Shown here one piece after another: positions 1-8,235 of a stretch of 64,000 bases of DNA. The notes beneath the pieces were generated by a model. That model was not told the origin of the DNA and ran no database searches. It saw only the letters and a program-made list of their open reading frames with translations. Positions within the stretch are counted from its first letter, which is position 1; every line of letters starts with the position of its first letter. The DNA lies in assembly GCA_902492275.1 (NCBI GenBank), contig CABUKW010000002.1:17972-81971 (forward strand), written 5' to 3'. The position numbers and the translations under genes are program-made. Source of the stretch: an uncultured Peptococcaceae bacterium. Lineage in GTDB: Bacteria; Bacillota; Peptococcia; Peptococcales; Peptococcaceae.

Positions 1-206
1 AATATGTCCTTGTGTGTCTTAATTCTAATACTCTATTCTTTATTTCCCATTGCTATTTCTATATGAAAAAAAGCAGAGCTATCATACAGAAGTCTATTCA
101 TTGTCAGCTTACTATTCGCTTGACATCCTCAATAGCCGCTTCTGTTTTCGCTCTGCCTCTTGCAACTTTCCTCTATCGCTGTCGCTGCTTTGCATGAAGT
201 AATTCG

Positions 207-668
207 CTAGATTGCGCTGGGCAGCAAACATTCAAAATCAGACTGCTGCTGGGCACTTTGCGCTTCCGTAAAAGCCTGCACCGAAAAATACTGGATAATA
301 TCCTTACGTGTCACAATTCCAATAAAAATATTGTGTGCATCCACCACCGGTACAAAATTTTGCTGTAGCGCTAATTGCAATAAATCCTCTATATCAGCAT
401 CCAACTGCACAGCCTGATTATTTCTGCGCAGCGGCAGCTCACGCAACCGCCAGCCTTCAGCCTCTTTCCACGTCGCGCCGTTTCGTTCCAGCATCCCCCA
501 TAAAAAATCACCCTCGGTAACCGTGCCCATATAATGACCCTCCCGGTCGATAATCGGAATTGCTGTGTATTGATAATGCTTCATCTTCTCTAAAGCCTGC
601 CGCACCGTAACATCCTCATAAAGATAGGCCACATTTTCCTTCGGTGTCAGAAAAAACAAAACGTTCAT
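207..668 (-). CDS. CBS-domain pair protein
   Basis: A small cytosolic protein of 153 residues built almost entirely of two CBS motifs, roughly residues 15-60 and 88-130. CBS pairs usually bind adenine nucleotides or other small ligands and act as regulatory modules. No catalytic domain is attached, so the partner is unknown. The ATG at 668 is chosen because GAAGGAGGC (676-684) lies 7 bases upstream. A longer in-frame reading back to 788 has no such site. It is divergent from the lipid kinase gene. Two more free-standing CBS proteins occur in this window (1926-2444 and 62333-62782). Confident in the domain, not in the role. Confidence 0.85.
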   Translation of the reverse strand: MNVLFFLTPKENVAYLYEDVTVRQALEKMKHYQYTAIPIIDREGHYMGTVTEGDFLWGMLERNGATWKEAEGWRLRELPLRRNNQAVQLDADIEDLLQLALQQNFVPVVDAHNIFIGIVTRKDIIQYFSVQAFTEAQSAQQQSDFECLLPSAI

Positions 669-828
669 GCCATTTGCCTCCTTCGTTAGACCAAAATGAC
701 TGGAAATCCTATTTGCAGTATATGCCAAAAAAGAACCGTACAGGTGCTGTTTCTTTCCTGTTTTTATCAAGATTTTGTCAAGAAACACCCTTCGCCTTTA
801 TTTTGCGCTCTAAATCCAGCAGAACTGT

Positions 829-857
829 TTTACCTGGCGGCCTTTTTATGCTACAAT
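829..857 (+). promoter_or_regulatory. Putative sigma-A promoter of the lipid kinase gene
   Basis: TTTACC (829-834) and TACAAT (852-857) are separated by 17 bases, about 65 bases before the ATG at 923. This is a sequence match only. Confidence 0.5.
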
Positions 858-922
858 GCAAATAGCTTCTTGTGGTCAACTTCGTAAAATTATCTCTATC
901 CATATAAAAAAGGACGCCTACT

Positions 923-1831
923 ATGAAATATATTTTTATTATCAACCCTGCCGCCGGAAAGCGGAAACTGCAAAAGAACCTGTTATCACAAATTCAACGG
1001 CTTCTGTCCCCAGAGCAGTACCAAATTCTCTATACAGCCTGCCCCGGTGACGGACAACGTCTGGCGGCCCAAGCCGTGCAAGCAGACCGGGATATTTGCA
1101 TTTTTGCCTGCGGCGGTGACGGAACTTTTTTTGAAGTTATCAACGGCGCTGCCGGGCAGGTGCCCATCGGCATTTTTCCCTGCGGCAGCGGCAACGACTT
1201 TATCAAAAACATTCTCCCAGCGGACAGCCTGCTGGATTTATCTGCCCAACTACAAGGCAAAACTGTGCCGTTAGATTTAATCCGTTGTAATGGTCGCTAT
1301 ATTTCCAATGTCTGCAATATCGGTTTTGACGCCGATATCGCCTACAACATGAACCGTTTTAAGAACTGGCCGCTGGTTTCCGGCAAACAGGCTTATCTGC
1401 TCTCGGCAGTTTACTGTTTTCTTTATCGCCTGCAGGGCTATTCCATGACCGTCCGGCTAGATGACCAGCCGCCTATCGACGGCACCTTTCTGTTCGCCCT
1501 ACTGGCCAACGGTCAAACCTATGGCGGTTCCTTCCGCGGTGCGCCCCAAGCTTCTGTACAAGACGGTCTGATGGATGTTTGCCTGTGTAAGCAAATATCA
1601 CGGCCTACACTGCTGCGCTTTCTGCGCCCCTTTCAGAAAGGTACCTATCTGCAAAAAAAGAGCTGCGCCGCTTTTATCCAGTATCAAAGATGCAGAAGTG
1701 TGCAAATTGCGCTGCAAACACCTACCATTACCGGCTATGACGGCAACATCACCATATCGACATTGCTTGAAGCAGAGCTTGTCCCCGCTGCCATGGAGCT
1801 GATAATCCCCCAGAATGCTGCTCTGCGCTAA
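923..1831 (+). CDS. Diacylglycerol kinase family lipid kinase (DgkB/YegS-like)
   Basis: A 302-residue protein of the DAGK-catalytic/NAD-kinase-like fold, expected to phosphorylate diacylglycerol or a related membrane lipid with ATP in phospholipid recycling. Visible are the N-terminal INPAAGK nucleotide-binding segment (7-13), the hallmark GGDGT motif (64-68) and the PCGSGNDF motif (86-93). Length matches the family. It stands alone on the plus strand, divergent from a CBS gene, with a promoter-like pair about 65 bases upstream. The exact lipid substrate cannot be read from sequence; DgkB and YegS-type enzymes look alike at this level. Confidence 0.87.
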   Translation: MKYIFIINPAAGKRKLQKNLLSQIQRLLSPEQYQILYTACPGDGQRLAAQAVQADRDICIFACGGDGTFFEVINGAAGQVPIGIFPCGSGNDFIKNILPADSLLDLSAQLQGKTVPLDLIRCNGRYISNVCNIGFDADIAYNMNRFKNWPLVSGKQAYLLSAVYCFLYRLQGYSMTVRLDDQPPIDGTFLFALLANGQTYGGSFRGAPQASVQDGLMDVCLCKQISRPTLLRFLRPFQKGTYLQKKSCAAFIQYQRCRSVQIALQTPTITGYDGNITISTLLEAELVPAAMELIIPQNAALR

Positions 1832-1844
1832 ATGACTACCAAAC

Positions 1845-1897
1845 AAAAAAGGGTTGCTGGAATGAAACGCCGATCGGTGTTTCATTCCAGCAACCCT
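1845..1897 (-). terminator. Rho-independent terminator of the CBS gene
   Basis: A perfect 18-bp stem (1851-1868 with 1879-1896) and a 10-base loop are followed on the minus strand by six T (1850-1845). It closes the CBS gene ending at 1926 and could also stop the convergent lipid kinase transcript. Confidence 0.85.
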
Positions 1898-1925
1898 CAC
1901 AGGCCAACCCTGACCCATATAGACT

Positions 1926-2444
1926 TTATGCTTCTTCTGCTTCTGCCTCTTTTTCCAGATAAATACCCAGAATATAACGCAGAATATCGGACCGGCTGAT
2001 CACCCCAGCCAGCTTGCCATCCTCCAGCACGGGCACTTTTTTGATTTTCTTTTCGCCCAGTACCTTAGCCACCTCGTCGATATCATAATCGGTATCCACC
2101 GACACCAGCTTGGTGGTAGCCAGTTCCATCACATTCAATTCCATTAGATCATGCAGTTTCTTTTCAAAAGACTCTGTATCGTACCAGACTGTGATGAAGC
2201 TTGTCATATCAATAATCCGCGGATTCTGTTTGGCAATGAACTTCATAATGTCACCGTCACTGATAAAGCCAACTACCTGCTGCCTAGCATTGACAATCGG
2301 CAAACCGCTGGTTTTACATTCGACAAGCGCCTGCAGCACTTCCTTGATATTGGCCTCGTCCGATACGGTGTACACATCGGTTTTCATAATTTCACTAATT
2401 TTTTTATTCATTTCGCTTCTTGTTTCATTCCCGTGTTTTTTCAT
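1926..2444 (-). CDS. CBS-domain pair protein
   Basis: A 172-residue protein with two CBS motifs, about residues 15-70 and 105-160, linked by a charged helix, and an acidic Glu/Ala-rich tail. It begins with a short basic stretch; AAGGAG stands 10 bases before the ATG at 2444. An internal ATG at residue 12 is an alternative start. Free CBS-pair proteins of this type are probably ligand-binding regulators. Here there is no neighbouring enzyme that would name a partner. It is followed by a strong terminator at 1845-1897, and the glycosylase gene lies upstream on the same strand. Confidence 0.83.
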   Translation of the reverse strand: MKKHGNETRSEMNKKISEIMKTDVYTVSDEANIKEVLQALVECKTSGLPIVNARQQVVGFISDGDIMKFIAKQNPRIIDMTSFITVWYDTESFEKKLHDLMELNVMELATTKLVSVDTDYDIDEVAKVLGEKKIKKVPVLEDGKLAGVISRSDILRYILGIYLEKEAEAEEA

Positions 2445-2519
2445 AAACCATCCACTCCTTCACATTCAGCCATACATCTAATGGTTTATAAACAGTATAA
2501 CCTATTTCCAGCAAAAATG

Positions 2520-3014
2520 CTACCTTTTTTCTTGGCATAACGAAAGAATCAACTGCCATTTCTGCAATTTTTGCTCCCGCTTCATGGTATGGGCCGGACT
2601 GGTGGAAGGCATCTGGTAATATTCCATCTGTGCCAAAAGCTCCGGAAAATTCCGTTGAAAACTCTGAAAGGCCTTGCCGCCGTTAAACAACAAATATTGG
2701 ATTGCCCAATGCTCCGCCAGAAAAGCAGGAATCTCATTGGGCACCTCTGCCGTGATATTGCTGTCCAAACTGCCCTCCCGCTTGCAGCTAGCCAGCACAT
2801 CCCACAGCGCCACATGATGGCGCAGCAACAATTGCTTTTTCACCGCATAATCGTCATTGTAAGGTTCCTCAAAAATCTGAAACATCATAGGCCAGAAAAA
2901 ATTCTGTTTATGACCATAATACTGCTGCCGCTCTAAAGACGTCACACTGGGCATAGAACCTAACACCAGAACCCGGCAATTTTCATCTACAATAGGCGGA
3001 AAACAATGAATCAT
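2520..3014 (-). CDS. DNA-deoxyinosine (hypoxanthine) glycosylase, UDG family 6
   Basis: A 164-residue uracil-DNA-glycosylase-fold protein. The N-terminal motif VLGSMPSVTS (17-26) and YYGHKQNFFW (32-41), plus the C-terminal MPSTSPAHT segment, match the HDG branch (family 6). That branch removes hypoxanthine produced by adenine deamination in DNA, starting base-excision repair. Family 6 uses a conserved Asn rather than the Asp of classical UDGs; N38 in QNFFW is the likely equivalent. The ATG at 3014 is preferred because GAGGTG lies 8-9 bases upstream; another ATG at 3020 is too close to that site. Single gene between a CBS protein and a methyltransferase. Confidence 0.8.
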   Translation of the reverse strand: MIHCFPPIVDENCRVLVLGSMPSVTSLERQQYYGHKQNFFWPMMFQIFEEPYNDDYAVKKQLLLRHHVALWDVLASCKREGSLDSNITAEVPNEIPAFLAEHWAIQYLLFNGGKAFQSFQRNFPELLAQMEYYQMPSTSPAHTMKREQKLQKWQLILSLCQEKR

Positions 3015-3051
3015 TTGCATACACCTCGCTCTGAAAATACAACCTCACGTT

Positions 3052-3852
3052 TTATACCCGTTCTTTTCGAAATATATCAAGGGCATGGCTGGTAACGCCC
3101 AGCAAATCCTCCCGCTCGCAAGTCGCAAAATGATAGCGCAAATATAATTGAAATGTGTCATCATCCATCCTATCCAGCGCTTCTCGCAATAACAAGGCAC
3201 AACCGTCCGACGCCACATAATGCAGCCGCGTTACAGGCAGTACCGCCAACAGCCGGTCAACGTCCTCTTTCCGCACCAGTTCAAACAAATCCTTCGGTTC
3301 CGATTTTGCGGCAAAGGTTTCCCCATCCAGCAAGCCCTGCTCAATATAGGCCGCTACATCGATATTGCTGCGCTGAAAGCCTTCGTCCAGCAGACAGCCA
3401 TCCGATATGACATAAGCCGCAAAAACAACGCCGCCCGCTTTCGTAACGCGAATTGCCTCCCGCAGCACCTGTAACTTATCCTCTTCACGATAAAGATGAT
3501 ACAAGGGTCCCAACAACAAGGTGATATCATACTGATTATCCGGAAACACTGATAAATCTAAGGCATTGCCCTGCATCACCGTAACGGCTTCTGTCGGCAA
3601 TGTATTTTTGCGAAAAACCGCAATATTGTGGTCGACCAACTCCACTGCATCGACAGCGTATCCCTGACGGGCCAACTGATGGGAATAACGGCCGGTTCCC
3701 GCACCGATTTCCAGTACCCGATCGCCAGGCTTCAAATACTTCTGGATGTAACGCATGGTAGTATGAAATTCAACAGTTCCATGCTTGACTGCTAAGCGGC
3801 TATCTTCATCATACTGATTATAAAAATCAACAATATATGGATTGAGTTCCAC
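3052..3852 (-). CDS. Class I SAM-dependent methyltransferase
   Basis: A 266-residue cytosolic methyltransferase with the Rossmann-type SAM site: motif I VLEIGAGTG at 46-54, the acidic end of strand 2 (VDAVEL) and motif post-I further on, followed by LLLGPLYHLY as the strand-4 motif. The C-terminal 80 residues are helical and probably form the substrate cap. The substrate cannot be told. Translation starts at GTG (3852) behind AGGTG. The closest well-known relatives are generic Methyltransf_11/25 proteins. Upstream lies an insertion-sequence remnant, so this gene probably has its own promoter. Confidence 0.82.
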   Translation of the reverse strand: MELNPYIVDFYNQYDEDSRLAVKHGTVEFHTTMRYIQKYLKPGDRVLEIGAGTGRYSHQLARQGYAVDAVELVDHNIAVFRKNTLPTEAVTVMQGNALDLSVFPDNQYDITLLLGPLYHLYREEDKLQVLREAIRVTKAGGVVFAAYVISDGCLLDEGFQRSNIDVAAYIEQGLLDGETFAAKSEPKDLFELVRKEDVDRLLAVLPVTRLHYVASDGCALLLREALDRMDDDTFQLYLRYHFATCEREDLLGVTSHALDIFRKERV

Positions 3853-4010
3853 CTTTTCACCTGCTTTTTAGCGAAATCGTTTTCCTCTGTATAACGTTTA
3901 TATAGAGCAGAGGAAGTATTAGAATTGTTGCACAGGAATCCCTTTATGTCAAGAGGTATAATTTATGCATGAGGATTACAAAGTGTAAACAAAATATAGT
4001 CCCATGTAGA

Positions 4011-4140
4011 CAGGAGGTTTACCCTGAAATACACAAAAGAAGAAAAATTGAATATTAGCTACAAGATTTATGAAGGTGAGCCCACCCGTTGCCGGGCAGC
4101 CGAAACTGTCTCGCTAGTAAAGTCTAACTTTTTGGGGTCA
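4011..4140 (+). mobile_element. Remnant of an IS3-family element: truncated orfA plus terminal inverted repeat
   Basis: A well-formed AGGAGG (4012-4017) is followed by a reading frame from a CTG at 4024. It encodes KYTKEEKLNISYKIYEG and then EPTRCRAAE, the typical N-terminal helix-turn-helix start of IS3-group OrfA transposase proteins. After about 28 codons the similarity stops, and 4121-4140 (AGTCTAACTTTTTGGGGTCA) matches the TGACCCCAAAAAGTTAGACT-type end of IS3/IS150 elements. Nearly the whole element is therefore missing between orfA and the right end. No intact left end is recognised. The leftover frame runs on to a stop at 4179, just inside the adjacent ATPase gene. Confidence 0.65.
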
Positions 4141-4179
4141 CATCAAAGAGACTCCGCAATCTTTTTTCTGTTACCCTAA
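4024..4179 (+). pseudogene. Truncated IS3 OrfA transposase fragment
   Basis: Fifty-one codons remain open from CTG (4024) to TAA (4177-4179). Only the first 28 or so resemble OrfA, whose usual length is about 90-170 residues. The rest reads through the inverted repeat. No ATG or GTG start survives. It cannot make a working transposase. Confidence 0.6.
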
Positions 4180-5040
4180 TAGCTCAGCGCGGGCGATGGC
4201 CAGCTTGCGGCTGTGCAGTTGTCCCCGCTTGCTGTCGCCGGTGAAAGGCAGCGGCACACACATGCCGTTGATCCGGTCGTACATCCGCTGCCAACCGTCG
4301 TCGGCCTGCCTGAATTGGGTCGGCTCCAGATTGGTGGTGAGCAGAAGGGGACGGCCAGCTTTGCAGCGCTCGTCAACGACCAGATATAGCTTCTCCAGCA
4401 CAGCGGCGCTGCTGCGCTCTACGCCCCAATCATCCAAAATTAACAGCTCGTAGCAGTTGAGCTGATGCAAATACTGGGTCAAATCAATTTTGTAGCTGCT
4501 TAACTCCCGTGCCAGACGGGCGGCAGTGGTCATTAGCACCGTATGCCTTTGCGCCAGCAGCGCGTGGGCCACGCAAGCCGCCGCAAAGGTCTTGCCTGTG
4601 CCCGGCGCGCCATGCAGCAGCAAGCCAATGTTCTCCTGTTTCATCTGGGCAAATTTCTGCACATAGCGCTCCAGCGCCTGCATAGCCATTGCATTGCTGC
4701 CGTTCGCTGCGGCAAAGCTGGCCTTTTGCAGCAAAGCTGCCGGTACGCCTTGGGGCAATAAATTCTGTATGCGGCGAAATTGCTGTTGGGCCTCCTGCTC
4801 TGCCTGCTCCTGCTCCGCCTGTTGTCCCTGACAACGACATTTGCAGGCAAAAATCCGCTTGGTCTTTTGCCAAGGAATTTCCACCAGCACCTGCTTAGCG
4901 GTATGACACTTGCCGCAATACAGCAGACCGTCCTGCAGATAATCTCCAGCTTCCCGCTGCACCGCTACCCGACATTCAATCTGCTCCAAAATCTGTGTTC
5001 CTCTTTCTGTCCAAGTGGGCGTCAAAACAATCCCTCCCAT
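4171..5040 (-). CDS. Helicase-loader type AAA+ ATPase (DnaC/DnaI-like)
   Basis: A 289-residue ATPase that probably loads the replicative helicase. It has an N-terminal cysteine cluster (CGKC at 42-45 and CKCRC at 66-70) likely to bind zinc, a Gln/Glu-rich linker (72-88), Walker A HGAPGTGKT (143-151), Walker B LLILDDWG (199-206), sensor-1 TTN and a C-terminal arginine-rich end. This order matches DnaI/DnaC helicase loaders. AGGAGG precedes the ATG at 5040, which lies inside the end of the DnaD-like gene, so the two are translationally coupled. No phage structural genes are near, which argues for a host primosome or a small relic rather than an active prophage. Confidence 0.82.
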   Translation of the reverse strand: MGGIVLTPTWTERGTQILEQIECRVAVQREAGDYLQDGLLYCGKCHTAKQVLVEIPWQKTKRIFACKCRCQGQQAEQEQAEQEAQQQFRRIQNLLPQGVPAALLQKASFAAANGSNAMAMQALERYVQKFAQMKQENIGLLLHGAPGTGKTFAAACVAHALLAQRHTVLMTTAARLARELSSYKIDLTQYLHQLNCYELLILDDWGVERSSAAVLEKLYLVVDERCKAGRPLLLTTNLEPTQFRQADDGWQRMYDRINGMCVPLPFTGDSKRGQLHSRKLAIARAELLG

Positions 5041-5996
5041 CGGCTATCCTCCTGCAAATTGGCAGAAAGCCTCTGCGCTTCCACTTCCTCCGGCAGATAA
5101 TCCTGATAACCGCCAGCAAAAAAGGTGCTGCCATGCATCCAATATTCGCGGTTTTGTCCCTGCTTTTCCTGACAATAACGCCGGATGGCCTGCTCCATGC
5201 GCGCCTCGCCCTGGGCCACCACTTGGGCGATCTGCGTTTTTGTCAGTTTGTAACGGCCTTTTTTGATTGGATAAAGCTGCCACAAACGTTCAAAGATGTC
5301 CTGCTGCCGGCGCCAATTCACCGGCTGCTCTCCGGCAGGGCCGTCAGACTGCGCGCTTGCCAATCTGCCTTCTGCGCCAGTCTGCTGTTCTGCTCTGTTG
5401 TGAGATCTTGTTTCCTGCTTTGCATTTTTATCATTTTTTACATGTTTATCATGCTTTATATTCTTTACTTTCTTTACATTCTTGTCTGTGGCTGGCATCT
5501 GGTTCTCATCTGGCTGATCTGTGGCTGCAATCTGGTTTTCATCTGGCTGACCTGCGGTTTCGTGTTGGTTCTCATCAGGCTGCTGTATGGTTTTATGCTG
5601 ACGTTCCTCTGGCTGATATAGGGCCGCGTTCTGACTGTCATCTGCTGTCTGGACCGCTTCTTCCTCTGCATTGTCCTTCTGATAAAAATTCCAATTCACA
5701 ACCGTTACCACAGATTGCCGTCCTTGCTGTCCCATCTCAATGGAGCCGCATTGCACCAACTGCCCCATCACCGCCCGCAATTTTCCTTCTCCCATATTTA
5801 ACTGCTGACTGACAGCCTTGCGGCCATACAGCAACTGTCCCGGCTGCAGCTCTACCATCTGCCGCCCCACCGGCACCTTCCGCGCTTTATGATTTGCTTT
5901 CAGCAGACAATACATCCACACCCGCAATAAATCTCCGTCTGCAAATATGCCATGCTCCAATAAGCTGCGGTCGACCTTAATCCATCCTTGTGTCAT
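5022..5996 (-). CDS. DnaD-like replication initiation protein with tandem linker repeats
   Basis: About 324 residues. The N-terminal 105 residues (GWIKVDRSLLEHGIF onward) form the winged-helix domain typical of replisome-organiser/DnaD-type proteins. Next comes a disordered linker containing four 11-residue repeats (QPEERQHKTIQ then three QPDENQ units), then a Lys/Asn-rich patch. A C-terminal helical region (WQLYPIKKGRYKLTKTQ to the end) resembles the conserved tail of phage and chromosomal initiators. The ATG at 5996 is preferred because GGAG lies about 10 bases upstream; an ATG at 6011 lacks a ribosome site. It overlaps the ATPase gene, and iteron-like boxes lie 115-200 bases upstream. Confidence 0.78.
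   Translation of the reverse strand: MTQGWIKVDRSLLEHGIFADGDLLRVWMYCLLKANHKARKVPVGRQMVELQPGQLLYGRKAVSQQLNMGEGKLRAVMGQLVQCGSIEMGQQGRQSVVTVVNWNFYQKDNAEEEAVQTADDSQNAALYQPEERQHKTIQQPDENQHETAGQPDENQIAATDQPDENQMPATDKNVKKVKNIKHDKHVKNDKNAKQETRSHNRAEQQTGAEGRLASAQSDGPAGEQPVNWRRQQDIFERLWQLYPIKKGRYKLTKTQIAQVVAQGEARMEQAIRRYCQEKQGQNREYWMHGSTFFAGGYQDYLPEEVEAQRLSANLQEDSRWEGLF
5484..5615 (-). repeat. Four tandem 33-bp coding repeats in the DnaD-like gene
   Basis: These encode QPEERQHKTIQ, QPDENQHETAG, QPDENQIAATD and QPDENQMPATD in direct succession. They form a low-complexity polar linker between the winged-helix and C-terminal domains. Confidence 0.85.
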
Positions 5997-6111
5997 CTTC
6001 TCTCGCTCCATTCTTTTTATGGTTTGTTGCAGCCGGTCTTTCCAATTTCGGTACCATTTTAACCCTTGCTGCTTTTGCCTTCAGCATAAAGTATTTTTCT
6101 ATATCAGTCAA

Positions 6112-6197
6112 AGCAGGTTAATCAACAAATTTCAGGTTAATTTTTGCAATTAACCTGCTTTTTTGTGAATTAACCTGCTTTTTTGTCGATTAACCTA
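6112..6197. repeat. Iteron-like array: five ATTAACCTG boxes
   Basis: The 9-mer ATTAACCTG or its complement occurs at 6114-6122 (inverted), 6133-6141 (inverted), 6149-6157, 6169-6177 and 6189-6197 (last base A). The three direct copies are spaced exactly 20 bases apart inside a longer repeat, AATTAACCTGCTTTTTTGTG. Very AT-rich sequence follows (6203-6280). The array sits upstream of the DnaD-like/helicase-loader operon. It may be an initiator-binding or autoregulatory site; its function is inference. Nothing else is seen in the 6012-6338 gap apart from the terminator at 6279-6317. Confidence 0.7.
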
Positions 6198-6278
6198 CTT
6201 TGCAAAAAAATTTTTAAGTCAACCAATAGGGATAGCGGGGAAGGTCTATCTTTTAGGTAAAAATTTTTTAAAAAAATA

Positions 6279-6317
6279 AAAACCATAGCCCGCTTTCCAG
6301 ACAAGCGGCTATGGTTT
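6279..6317 (-). terminator. Rho-independent terminator of RNase J gene
   Basis: Inverted arms AAACCATAGC...GCTATGGTTT with an inner CGCTT/AAGCG pairing. On the minus strand they are followed by a T/A-rich tail. A short T-run on the plus strand means it may work both ways. Confidence 0.75.
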
Positions 6318-6338
6318 TTCTGAAGCTGCGCAGCTTCG

Positions 6339-8042
6339 TTAGATTTCCTGAATGATAGGCAAAATCATCGGTCTGCGCCGTGTTTTTTCATAAAGATATT
6401 TACTCAGACTGTCGCGCAAGCCGGTCTTTAAGCTGGACCAGTCTACAATATTGCGCTCCAGATATTTTTCCAAGGTCTGCGCCACCCGTTCTTTGGCGCC
6501 GGACATCAATTCGTCGGCCTCCCGCACGTACACAAAGCCGCGGGATACAATATCGGGCCCGGCTGCAATGGTTTTGTGTTCTCTGTCCAGCGTTACCACT
6601 ACAATTAAAATGCCGTCCTGCGAGAGCTGCTTACGGTCCCGCAATACGATATTGCCAACATCGCCTACGCCTAAACCGTCGATTAGCACTCGGCCTGCCG
6701 TTACCTTGCCGGTAATGGCGCCTTTCTGGTCGTTTAACGTAATGACGCTGCCGTTTTCGGCGATAAATACGTTTTCTTCCGGCATACCCACTTCCACCGC
6801 CAGCTGCTTATGCTTCACCAGCATACGGTATTCGCCATGCACTGGGATGAAATATTTAGGCTTCACCAGATTAATCATCATTTTTAATTCTTCCCGACAG
6901 GCATGACCGGAAGTATGCACACCGTTGTTGGAGCCGGCAATCACCCTGGCCCCTAACCGATAAAGCATATCGATAACCCGGGATACCAGCTTCTCATTGC
7001 CCGGAATCGGAGAGGCGGACAGAATGACAGTGTCTCCCTCCTCGATTTTCACCCGACGATGGTCAGACATGGCCATACGGGTCAACGCCGACATGGGCTC
7101 GCCCTGACTGCCGGTGGTCAATAACACCACTTCGTTGCGGGGATAGTGATCCAGTTCATCCAACTCGATTAGAGTATTATCCGGCACCTGCAAATAGCCT
7201 AACTCCTGGGCCACATTGGCGATATTCACCATACTGCGGCCAGCAATGGCCACCTTGCGGCCATACTCGCAGGCTGCGTTAATTACCTGCTGAATGCGAT
7301 GCACGTTGGAGGCAAAAGTTGCCACCACAATGCGCTCCTTGGCGCTGCGAAAAATATTATCAAAATTCTCTCCAACTGATTTTTCCGAGGTACTGTAGCC
7401 AGGCCGTTCCACATTGGTACTGTCGGACAAAAAGGCCCGAACGCCTTTGTTTCCCAATTCGGCAATACGCTGATAGTCGATGGAATGACCATCAACCGGT
7501 GTTTGGTCAAATTTAAAGTCGCCGGAATGAAAAATAATGCCGTACGGCGTGTGTACCGCTACAGAAACTGCGTCCGGAATGCTGTGACAGGTGCGAATCA
7601 GTTCCACCCGAAAAGAACCGACCTTAAACTCCTGCCGCGGCTTTACCACGTGTAATCTCGGCGTATTGACAAAGGTAGTTTCTTTCAGCTTTGTCTCAAT
7701 TAAGCCGATGGTCAGCTTCATGCTGTAAACAGGCACGTTGATTTCACGCAGCAGATAAGGCAGACCACCAATGTGGTCTTCATGTCCGTGGGTAATCACC
7801 ACCCCTTTTACCATATCTCTGTTTTCCAGCAGATAGCTGATGTCTGGAATAACGATATCGATGCCCAGCAGTTCTTCCTCCGGAAACATCAGTCCGGCAT
7901 CGATAATCAAAATTTCATTGTCACATTTGATTGCCGTCATATTTTTCCCGATTTCTCCTAATCCGCCCAAAGGAATAATACTGACGCCATCATGATTTTT
8001 ACTCTTAATGACTGTAAACCTCCTTACTGTTGATTTTTTCAC
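6339..8042 (-). CDS. rnj: Ribonuclease J
   Basis: Metallo-beta-lactamase/beta-CASP RNase of 567 residues, the usual length, acting as 5'-3' exonuclease and endonuclease in mRNA decay and rRNA maturation. It shows the core SIIPLGGLGEIGKNM near residue 21, the metal motif HGHEDH (85-90), the beta-CASP region with GSQGEP, and the C-terminal KPKYFIPVHGEYRM. The listed start is a GTG at 8042 without a clear ribosome site. A perfect AAGGAGG (8019-8025) lies inside this frame and is followed 9 bases later by ATT (8009-8007), a possible rare start codon giving 556 residues. Single gene with its own terminator. Confidence 0.92.
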   Translation of the reverse strand: MKKSTVRRFTVIKSKNHDGVSIIPLGGLGEIGKNMTAIKCDNEILIIDAGLMFPEEELLGIDIVIPDISYLLENRDMVKGVVITHGHEDHIGGLPYLLREINVPVYSMKLTIGLIETKLKETTFVNTPRLHVVKPRQEFKVGSFRVELIRTCHSIPDAVSVAVHTPYGIIFHSGDFKFDQTPVDGHSIDYQRIAELGNKGVRAFLSDSTNVERPGYSTSEKSVGENFDNIFRSAKERIVVATFASNVHRIQQVINAACEYGRKVAIAGRSMVNIANVAQELGYLQVPDNTLIELDELDHYPRNEVVLLTTGSQGEPMSALTRMAMSDHRRVKIEEGDTVILSASPIPGNEKLVSRVIDMLYRLGARVIAGSNNGVHTSGHACREELKMMINLVKPKYFIPVHGEYRMLVKHKQLAVEVGMPEENVFIAENGSVITLNDQKGAITGKVTAGRVLIDGLGVGDVGNIVLRDRKQLSQDGILIVVVTLDREHKTIAAGPDIVSRGFVYVREADELMSGAKERVAQTLEKYLERNIVDWSSLKTGLRDSLSKYLYEKTRRRPMILPIIQEI

Positions 8043-8163
8043 CGACCAAACTAACTATTCTATTATATGCTATTTTCGCCGTAATAACAAGCCGAAAAGG
8101 GAAAAAATACAACTGGTACCAAACAAAATTATCAATGGGTACTCCAGTACCACTGCCAGACAT

Positions 8164-8210
8164 AAAAAAAACTGCTGCATAAAAGCCAATCACCGGCTCT
8201 TATGCAACAG
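8164..8210 (-). terminator. Terminator of the TRAP operon
   Basis: A long stem (8172-8187 with 8195-8210, two mismatches) is followed on the minus strand by eight T. It lies just beyond the dctP stop codon. Confidence 0.8.
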
Positions 8211-8235
8211 CCCAAAAACGGATTCTGTTTCCGTT

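Noticed and set aside
1..206. Short open frames at the left edge.
   Set aside because: No ribosome site, no coding bias and no recognisable protein. I see nothing supportable in 1-206.
4171..5996. Prophage replication module (DnaD-like plus DnaC-like pair).
   Set aside because: No integrase, repressor, terminase or structural gene is near, and many Bacillota keep such pairs in the chromosome. Kept as primosome genes only.
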